The notes beneath the pieces were generated by a model. The model saw nothing but the letters and a program-made list of their open reading frames with translations, ran no database searches and was not told where the DNA came from. Position numbers and translations under genes: made by a program. This document shows positions 56,709 to 64,000 of a stretch of 64,000 bases of DNA, piece by piece. Source of the DNA: Pseudomonadota bacterium (GTDB lineage: Bacteria > Pseudomonadota > Gammaproteobacteria > Burkholderiales > Burkholderiaceae_C); contig JAJZUV010000001.1 in NCBI GenBank assembly GCA_021848345.1, positions 1-64,000 on the forward strand, in the 5' to 3' direction. Position 1 is the stretch's first letter. Every line of letters starts with the position of its first letter.

Positions 56709-57521
56709 TCAATGCGAGGCGTCCTGCCCCTGGCGCCGCCGTCGCAGCGTGGGCAGGCCGACCCCGGCGGCCTCGAAGCCGCCGTCGACCGCCAGCAACT
56801 GGCCGTTGATGAAACTGGCCGCCGGGCTGCACAGGAAGCCCACCGTCTCGGCCATTTCCTCGACCGTGCCGTAGCGCCCCAGCGGGATCGCGTCGTGGTA
56901 GTCGGAGCGCACGGCCACGCTGTGCACCAGCTTGGCCATCTCGGTCTCCACCGGGCCCGGGGCGATCACGTTGCAGCGAATGCCCTGGTCGCCCAGTTCC
57001 ACCGCCTGCTGGCGGGTCAGGTGCACCAGCGCCGCCTTGCTGGTGCCGTAGGCCACGCGCAGCGTGCTGGCGCGCACGGCGGAGATGGACGCGATGTTCA
57101 CCACCGCGCCGCCGCGTCCGCCGCGCAGCATCAGCGGGGCGAAGGCCTGGGTGCACAGGAAGGCCCCGTCCAGGTTGGTGCCGAGCACGCGGCGCCAGTC
57201 GGCGAAACTGGTCTCGCCGATGGGCTTGAATACCGCGACGCCCGCATTGTTGATCAGCGCGTCGACGCGCCCGAAGCGTTGCCACGCCGCGTCGGCCGCG
57301 GCGCCCACGCCTGCCTCGTCGGACACGTCGCAGTGCAGCGCCAGCACCTGGTCGGGCAGGGCCAGCTCACGCTCGGTGCGCTGCAGCGTGGCCGCGTCGA
57401 TGTCCAGCAGCGCCACGCGATGGCCATGGCGCAGGAACCAGCGCGCGATGCCCAGGCCGATGCCGCGGGCACCGCCGGTGACCACCGCGACCGGGGTGTC
57501 TTGCTGCAGGGGAGTGCTCAT
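56709..57521 (-). CDS. Short-chain dehydrogenase/reductase
   Basis: A 270-aa NAD(P)-dependent oxidoreductase. The cofactor motif is TGGARGIG (15-22), NNAG at 91-94, and catalytic S145, Y158, K162. D40 after the second beta strand suggests a preference for NAD(H). Substrate unknown, but its place between the aldehyde dehydrogenase and TRAP genes suggests oxidation of an imported alcohol or hydroxy-acid (inference). Confidence 0.9.
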   Translation of the reverse strand: MSTPLQQDTPVAVVTGGARGIGLGIARWFLRHGHRVALLDIDAATLQRTERELALPDQVLALHCDVSDEAGVGAAADAAWQRFGRVDALINNAGVAVFKPIGETSFADWRRVLGTNLDGAFLCTQAFAPLMLRGGRGGAVVNIASISAVRASTLRVAYGTSKAALVHLTRQQAVELGDQGIRCNVIAPGPVETEMAKLVHSVAVRSDYHDAIPLGRYGTVEEMAETVGFLCSPAASFINGQLLAVDGGFEAAGVGLPTLRRRRQGQDASH

Positions 57522-57641
57522 GTTCGTCGATCGTGGAACCCGGGACCGGGGCCGGCGCCCCGTGGCGCCAGACTAGTCCAAGCCCGCGGCGACGCGCACC
57601 CGGGTTCCCCGCAGTTGTCGCGGCGAAGCATCCATGGCCGA

Positions 57642-57672
57642 GGCACGGGCGGCGGCTCGCGCCGCCCGTGCC
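57642..57672 (-). terminator. Terminator after the aldehyde dehydrogenase gene
   Basis: A perfect 12-bp GC stem (57642-57653 with 57661-57672, 7-nt loop) begins 10 bases after the aldehyde dehydrogenase stop on the minus strand. It would reduce read-through into the dehydrogenase and TRAP genes. Confidence 0.55.
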
Positions 57673-57682
57673 CGCGCCGGGT

Positions 57683-59203
<1,521 letters not shown>

Positions 59204-59468
59204 GTCCGACTCCTCTGGTAGTGTGTCGCCGCCCGCGGACCCGCCCGCGGCAGCCGGCAGCAGGGCTATCAGGAAGCGTGCCAGCTCCTGGGCGCGCGCG
59301 CCTCGGAAGCGAAAAAGCCAGAGGAATCAGGGGCTTGGACCAGGCGCCGAGGGCCTTTTTGCGTGGTTCCCGCGTGGCCCTGCGGCGTCGCATGCGACAC
59401 TCCGAGGTGTCGCGGCCGTCGCATCCCGCGACAGCCGGGGCGGACCCGGGGACGGCCCCGGGCCGGCG
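59204..59468 (-). other. Aldehyde dehydrogenase upstream region
   Basis: 265 bases between the rhodanese gene stop and the aldehyde dehydrogenase start. A short AGCC/GGCT hairpin followed by five T (minus strand, near 59310-59335) may terminate the rhodanese transcript. No gene is seen. Confidence 0.4.
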
Positions 59469-60455
59469 TCAAAGGGGCCGGATCGGCAGGCCCAGCGCCA
59501 GCCACTCGTTCATGCCGCCGGGGTACTCGCGCAGCCCGTGGCGCCCGAGAATGCGGTCGACCACGAACCAGGCACCGGCCGCGTACTGGCCGGTGTTGCA
59601 GTACACGATGCCCCGGGCCGGCAGGCGGATGCCGTCCGCGGCCAGCACTGCGCGGTACTGCGCCGGGCCGAGGAAATGCCAGGAGCCGTCGTCGTCGGCG
59701 CGGTACAGCAGTTCGGCCGGCAGCGGGCGCGAGCCCCGCAGGCGTCCGTCCTCGGGGATCACCGGGGTGCGTTGCAGCCCCGCGAACTGCGCCAGCGGAC
59801 GGGCGTCCAGGATGGTCTCGTGGCGCCGCTGCGCGGCCTGCACCTGGGCCACGTGGGCCAGCATGTCGGCGCGCGGCGCGGAGGCGCTCCACTTGCCCGA
59901 TTCCATCGGCGCGATGGCGTCGGTATCGACCGCATAGCCGGCGGCCAGCCAGGCGTGGGTGCCGCCGTCGAGAATGGCCACGTCCGCGGCCGGCTCGCCG
60001 AACAGTTGCAGTTCCCAGGCGAGGAAAGCCGCCTCCTGCAGCGAGGTGGCGTCGTCGCCGGTGGGCGCGAGCACGATGGGCTTGCCCGGCTGCAGCACCG
60101 ACGCGCGCATGACCTCCTGGAACTCCTCGGCCGTGGGCAGCAGGAAGTCCACGTCCTTGCCGTCGATCTTGCGCTTTTCGCGCAGCGCCCAGAAGTTCAC
60201 CGACAGGGCATCGGGTATATAGCCGCCGACCTGTTCGAGCACCTTGCGGCCGTCCACGCTGCGCCACTTGGGGTCGTTGGTCAGCGAGCCCACGTCGTCG
60301 CGGATGTCGACGATCTGCACCCTGGACGCGTTGGCGTGCAGCCACTGCACGTCGACCACCGGCCCGGGCAGCACCGAGGCGCGCGCGCTCGCGCAAGCCG
60401 CCAGCGCGAACAGACCGGCCAGCAGGAACCAGGCGGGGAATCGCTTCAGGACCAC
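59469..60455 (-). CDS. Exported double-rhodanese lipoprotein (thiosulfate/3-mercaptopyruvate sulfurtransferase-like)
   Basis: A 328-aa sulfurtransferase. A lipoprotein signal peptide with lipobox L-A-A-C puts C21 as the lipidated residue. Two rhodanese domains follow: the first (about 40-175) is inactive, with LAPTGDDAT in place of a cysteine loop. The second (about 185-325) has active-site C286 in VYCNTGQYAAGAW. The CNTGQ loop is typical of periplasmic thiosulfate sulfurtransferases. The start is GTG 60455, 5 bases after a GGAG-type site; a longer frame upstream has no signal sequence. Likely faces the periplasm, handling thiosulfate or persulfide. Confidence 0.88.
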   Translation of the reverse strand: MVLKRFPAWFLLAGLFALAACASARASVLPGPVVDVQWLHANASRVQIVDIRDDVGSLTNDPKWRSVDGRKVLEQVGGYIPDALSVNFWALREKRKIDGKDVDFLLPTAEEFQEVMRASVLQPGKPIVLAPTGDDATSLQEAAFLAWELQLFGEPAADVAILDGGTHAWLAAGYAVDTDAIAPMESGKWSASAPRADMLAHVAQVQAAQRRHETILDARPLAQFAGLQRTPVIPEDGRLRGSRPLPAELLYRADDDGSWHFLGPAQYRAVLAADGIRLPARGIVYCNTGQYAAGAWFVVDRILGRHGLREYPGGMNEWLALGLPIRPL

Positions 60456-60526
60456 GGAAATCTCCAGGGTGGAACGGGACGGGAGCTTTGTAGCCGAGCG
60501 CCGCGCCAGGGTCCAAGGCAATTTCG

Positions 60527-60550
60527 CAATATCACGAATGACGGATATTG
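60527..60550. promoter_or_regulatory. Operator-like dyad upstream of the rhodanese gene
   Basis: CAATATC (60527-60533) and GATATTG (60544-60550) form a perfect 7-bp dyad with 10 bases between, in an AT-rich patch 72 bases before the rhodanese start. This size and spacing is typical of dimeric repressor sites. Confidence 0.5.
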
Positions 60551-60664
60551 AGGCCCCTGGGCGGTCGGGCGTCGCCGACAGGAAGCGAAACCGCATGCGC
60601 CGAATCCAGGCAAACCATGGCGAAGCAACGGCGGGAGGTCGGCCGCTTCGCGCGGTCGAGCAGT

Positions 60665-61363
60665 TCAGGACGAGGGATTCGGCGCCTGCCGGGCCTTCTC
60701 CGGGGCGTCGACGGCCGGCGAGCGAGCGGCCTCGAGCGTGAAGATGCGCGCCGGCGGGACGTTCGCCCAGACCACGCGGCTGGAGCGTTGCCTGAGGCCC
60801 GAGGGTTCGTAGCGCAGGCGGTTGCGCAGGTCATAGCTGAACTGCACGGCGCGTCCGCCGGCGCGCAGTACCTGCTCCCATTGCGCGACGATGGTCCGCG
60901 CGTCGCTCGGAGGCAGGGAGCGCAAGGGCAGGCTGGACACGATGGCGTCGACCATCGGGCGCGGCGGCAGGAGTTCCGACAGCCGGAGCGCGTCGCCGTG
61001 CAGCACGGTGACCGATGGGAACCGCCGGCGCAGGTGCAGGACGAAATTGTGCGAGCGCTCGACGACCACCAGGCGATCCGCGTGGATGCCGCGCTCCAGC
61101 AGAGCCTGGGTCACGCAACCCGTACCGGCCCCCAGTTCGATGACCAGGCCGTCGCCGGATCGCGGCACGCAAGCCGCCATGTGCCGGGCGAGGTAGTCCG
61201 AACTCGGCCACACGGCCCCCACCGCTCCGGGATGACGCAGCCATTCACGCAGAAACACCGACGGGGCGATGTTGCCCATCGTGCGGTGCAGACGCGCGAC
61301 CGGGGAAATGGACATCAGCCGGGTGTGACGGAGTCGGGTCGGAGGCGTTTCGAGATCGTCCAT
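60665..61363 (-). CDS. Class I methyltransferase, PmtA-like (phospholipid N-methyltransferase type)
   Basis: A 232-aa methyltransferase. FLREWLRHPGAVGAVWPSSDYLARHMA precedes SAM motif I VIELGAGTGCVTQALL, a pattern typical of PmtA/LigB-like phospholipid methyltransferases, which make phosphatidylcholine or related lipids. VERSHNFVLHLRRRFP and AIVSSLPLRSLP also match that group. The start is uncertain: ATG 61363 is used, but ATG 61315 (MSISPVARLHR) is nearly as good, and the frame is open further upstream. True KsgA-like rRNA methylases are a less likely alternative. Confidence 0.75.
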   Translation of the reverse strand: MDDLETPPTRLRHTRLMSISPVARLHRTMGNIAPSVFLREWLRHPGAVGAVWPSSDYLARHMAACVPRSGDGLVIELGAGTGCVTQALLERGIHADRLVVVERSHNFVLHLRRRFPSVTVLHGDALRLSELLPPRPMVDAIVSSLPLRSLPPSDARTIVAQWEQVLRAGGRAVQFSYDLRNRLRYEPSGLRQRSSRVVWANVPPARIFTLEAARSPAVDAPEKARQAPNPSS

Positions 61364-61634
61364 GAGCTTGGCATCATGCGGGGTCGCGGATGGGTCGGCT
61401 CCCGGCCGACTCGCGGACTGCTGGAAGGTGCCTGCCGCGTCCCCGGGCTCCGGTGTGCGGCCTGCGCATGCCACTGTAGCGCCCGAGCCGGGCAATTCAC
61501 CGCTGGGCTGCGCACGGTTCATGCAATGCTTCCCGCCTGCTCGGTGCGTGGACGCAAGCCCATGCTCTTCCGAATGATGTAGCGCATTGCCGCGAGGCGC
61601 CGCGGTACGCGGGGTACGCACGGCACGCCGTGCA

Positions 61635-61709
61635 TGGTCCCGCCAGCAGGAATCGAACCTGCATCTAACCCTTAGGAGGGGCTTGTTCTATCCATTGAAC
61701 TATGGCGAG
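61635..61709 (-). tRNA. tRNA-Arg(CCT)
   Basis: On the minus strand the cloverleaf reads with acceptor CTCGCCA/TGGCGGG, D-arm GTTC-GAAC, anticodon loop CTCCTAA (anticodon CCT), T-arm GCAGG-TTCGATT-CCTGC, and an encoded CCA end (61635-61637). It decodes AGG, a rare codon in this GC-rich genome. The first pair of the stem is C-G. Confidence 0.95.
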
Positions 61710-61903
61710 GCAGCCCCACAGTCTAGCCGTTCACGGCGGCGCCCAGCCGCTTGCGCGGCATGCCTGGCGATGCACCCGGGCGGCTGAAGAACCCATCGCC
61801 CCCGTCAACGCAAGCTTTGGGCTCGCGACCGTGGCGCGCGCGCGCACGCGGGGCCGACAATGGGGGCCTGCCCTCGGCAATCCGCGCTCGCCTCGTCCTT
61901 TCC

Positions 61904-64000
61904 ATGACGCGCCATCTGCGCACTCTTCATCTGGCCCTGCTCGCGCTGGCGCTCGGCGCGCTCGCGGGGGGCCTGCTGCTGCAGGGCCTGGGCCGGGCCG
62001 AGGCGGCGCATCGAGCCTGGCTGGCCGGAGCCCTGCCCGTGGCGCTCGCGCTGGCGGCCTCGGTGGCGCGCGCGCTGTGGCGCCGCCAGACCGGGGTGGA
62101 CCTGCTGGCGCTGCTCGCGCTGGGCTTCGCCATCGTGCTGGGCCAGGGCCTCACCGCCGTCGTCATCGCCGTCATGCTGGCGGGCGGCAGGGTGCTGGAG
62201 GACTACGCCGCGGCGCGCGCCGAGCGCGAGATGACCGCCTTGCTGCGCCAGGCGCCGCGCGGCGCACTGCGCTTCGAGCAGGGCCAGTGGCGGGAGGTGG
62301 CGCTGGACGCCGTACGCCAGGCGGATCGCCTGCTGGTGCGCCATGGAGAACGCGTGCCGGTCGACGCCACGCTGCTGGGGCCGGCGCAGCTGGACGAATC
62401 CACCCTGACCGGGGAGTCGCTGCCGCGCGGCCGCGAGGCCGGCGAGGGGGTGGCCAGCGGGGTGCTGAACCTGGGGCCGGCGGTCGAGGTGCTCGCCGCG
62501 CGTACGGCCGCGCAAAGCACCTTCGCCGGCATCGTGCGCATGGTGCAGACGGCGCGCGCCGAACGCGGCCCCGGGGTGCGTCTGGCCGATCGCTACGCCG
62601 CCTGGCTGATCCTGCTGGCGCTGGTGCTGGCCGGCATCGCGTGGGGCCTCTCGGGCGACGCCATGCGGGCGTTGGCGGTGCTGGTCGTGGCCACGCCCTG
62701 TCCGTTGATCCTCGCGGTGCCGGTGGCCATGGTCTCGGGCCTGTCCAGCTGCGCGAGCCACGGCATCCTGGTCAAGGGCGGCGGCGCGCTGGAGCGCCTG
62801 GCGCGTGCGGACCTGCTGTTCTTCGACAAGACGGGCACGCTCACCCAGGGCAGGCCGCGCCTGCTCGACATCGTCACCGCGCCGGGGTGGAGCGCCGACG
62901 AGGTGCTGCGCATGGCGGGCGCGCTGGCGCAGGCCTCCAACCACGGGGTCGCCGAGTCCGTGGTGCTGGCCGCGCGCGAGCGCCGCCTCGAGCTGCCGAT
63001 TCCCTCGGAGGTGCGGGAAAGCCCGGGCGCCGGGGTCCACGGCAGGGTCGAGGCGTGCGGCGTGGATATCGGCAGTTTCGGGCATGTGGCGCGGGAGGCG
63101 GCGCCCCCCGCCTGGGCGCGGCCCCTGCTGGCGCGCACGGCGGCCGAGGGCTCGGCCAGCGTGTTCGTCGCCGTGGACGGTGCGCTGGCCGGGGCCATCG
63201 AGCTGGCCGACCGCATCCGCACCGAGACGCCGCGCGCGCTGCGCCTGTTGCGCGCGCAGGGCATCCGCAGGATGTTCATGCTGACCGGCGACCGCCCGGA
63301 AGTCGCGGAGGCGGTGGGCAACAGCCTGGGCGTCCTCGAGGTGCTGGCCGCGCAGCGCCCCGCGGACAAGCTCGCGGCCATCCAGCGGGCGCGCGCCGGC
63401 GCCACGGTGGTGATGGTCGGCGACGGCGTCAACGACGCCCCGGCGCTGGCGGCGGCCGACGTCGGCGTGGCCATGGGCGCGCGCGGTGCCGCGGCCTCGG
63501 CGGAGGCGGCCGACGTGGTGCTGCTGGTCGACCGCCTGGACAAGCTGGTGGATGCGCTGCGCATCGCCCGGCGCACCCGGCGCATCGCCCTGCAGAGCGT
63601 GGCGGTCGGCATGGGCCTGTCGCTGGCCGCGATGGTCGTGGCGATGCTGGGCCTGTTGCCGCCGCTGGCCGGAGCCCTGCTGCAGGAGCTGATCGACGTG
63701 GCGGCCATCGGCAATGCGCTACGCGCGCTGCGCCCGGGCGCGCTGGCCATCCGCGGCCTGCTCGCGCCGGAGGATGCCCGGCGGCTGCGCGCCGAGCATG
63801 CTCGACTGGAGCGGGTGCTGGAAGGGTTGCGCGTGGTGACCGAGGAGCTGTCGACCCTGGACGGCCCGCGCGCGCTGGCCTCGCTGCGCCGCCTGGACCA
63901 GGAGTTGAACGCCAGCCTGCTGCCGCACGAGCGCGGCGACGAGCTGGAGCTGCTGCCCCGCATCAGCCGGATGCTGGGGGGCGAGGATCCGCTGGCGCCA
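61904..64000 (+). CDS. P1B-type metal-transporting ATPase with hemerythrin-like C-terminus (P1B-5-like), 3' end outside window
   Basis: 699 codons are present with no stop. It lacks an N-terminal metal-binding domain and begins with a short hydrophobic region (two to four helices by residue 90). Key sites: T169-G170-E171 of the actuator, the membrane metal motif T264-P265-C266 (TPCP instead of CPC), phosphorylation site D308 in FDKTGTLT, and VGDGVNDAP at 505-513. After the last helices (about 615) an 80-residue helical tail with H632 and LLPHERGDE (H675, E680) looks like a hemerythrin domain. TPC plus hemerythrin defines the P1B-5 group, linked to nickel and iron export; the metal here is inferred. 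Divergent from tRNA-Arg. Confidence 0.9.
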   Translation, partial: MTRHLRTLHLALLALALGALAGGLLLQGLGRAEAAHRAWLAGALPVALALAASVARALWRRQTGVDLLALLALGFAIVLGQGLTAVVIAVMLAGGRVLEDYAAARAEREMTALLRQAPRGALRFEQGQWREVALDAVRQADRLLVRHGERVPVDATLLGPAQLDESTLTGESLPRGREAGEGVASGVLNLGPAVEVLAARTAAQSTFAGIVRMVQTARAERGPGVRLADRYAAWLILLALVLAGIAWGLSGDAMRALAVLVVATPCPLILAVPVAMVSGLSSCASHGILVKGGGALERLARADLLFFDKTGTLTQGRPRLLDIVTAPGWSADEVLRMAGALAQASNHGVAESVVLAARERRLELPIPSEVRESPGAGVHGRVEACGVDIGSFGHVAREAAPPAWARPLLARTAAEGSASVFVAVDGALAGAIELADRIRTETPRALRLLRAQGIRRMFMLTGDRPEVAEAVGNSLGVLEVLAAQRPADKLAAIQRARAGATVVMVGDGVNDAPALAAADVGVAMGARGAAASAEAADVVLLVDRLDKLVDALRIARRTRRIALQSVAVGMGLSLAAMVVAMLGLLPPLAGALLQELIDVAAIGNALRALRPGALAIRGLLAPEDARRLRAEHARLERVLEGLRVVTEELSTLDGPRALASLRRLDQELNASLLPHERGDELELLPRISRMLGGEDPLAP

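Noticed and set aside
59270-59285. Sigma-54 promoter before the aldehyde dehydrogenase gene
   Set aside because: The TGGCACG half is perfect, but the -12 half lacks the required GC. Not called, though worth a glance.
61635-61709. tRNA-Arg as an integration site for an island carrying the metal ATPase
   Set aside because: No integrase or direct repeat of the tRNA 3' end was seen, and the ATPase lies at the 5' side of the tRNA.

Overview
The window is chromosomal DNA of a very GC-rich (about 70% by eye) betaproteobacterium, most likely Burkholderiales. I base this on gene order: rne next to rluC; the rpmF-plsX-fabHDG-acpP-fabF-rpoE-rseA-mucD-lepA-lepB-rnc-era-recO-pdxJ-acpS-nagZ series; accB-accC-prmA followed by a zinc-ribbon membrane protein; and mpl-aroC. 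YeeE/YedE sulfur-compound channels and an exported rhodanese hint at reduced-sulfur metabolism, but I cannot name a genus. No phage, integrase, IS element, plasmid function or CRISPR array was seen. Because of the high GC, nearly every gene carries long spurious antisense reading frames.

Layout. 1-2.3 kb: end of a LivF-type ABC ATPase, an iron-sulfur flavin reductase and a YeeZ-like epimerase. 2.3-11.4 kb: RNase E (minus) diverging from rluC, a HAD phosphatase and sppA; then, on the minus strand, an RsmI-like methylase, maf and two YeeE/YedE half-channels. 11.5-18.5 kb: yceD, rpmF and the complete fatty-acid initiation/elongation cluster. 18.6-21.7 kb: sigma-E, its anti-sigma factor and the MucD protease, without the usual rseB. 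21.7-29.9 kb: lepA to nagZ, a tightly overlapping operon preceded by an unusual hairpin/terminator leader. 29.9-35.6 kb (minus): a zinc-ribbon membrane protein with a striking 26-copy 12-bp tandem repeat, prmA, accC, accB, aroQ and a conserved unknown gene. 35.6-38.2 kb: mpl and aroC.

38.2-64 kb is accessory in character. It holds a CBS-domain protein with two ferritin-like proteins, flanked by strong inverted repeats (the best candidate here for an undescribed functional unit); a DUF3300 protein with a polyglutamine tail; a small reductase/methyltransferase/regulator group beside an MdtAB-like RND pump; a minus-strand catabolic block (aldehyde dehydrogenase, short-chain dehydrogenase and two tandem TRAP transporters); a double-rhodanese lipoprotein; a phospholipid-methyltransferase-like gene; tRNA-Arg(CCT); and a metal P-type ATPase with a TPC motif and a C-terminal hemerythrin-like tail, cut by the window end.

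The core half combines envelope building (lipid, peptidoglycan precursor recycling, signal peptidase, sigma-E stress) with RNA processing and translation. Several promoters share a TACAAT/TACACT -10 box placed only 6-7 bases before the start codon, suggesting leaderless mRNAs for mpl, aroC, yceD and the unknown gene divergent from mpl.
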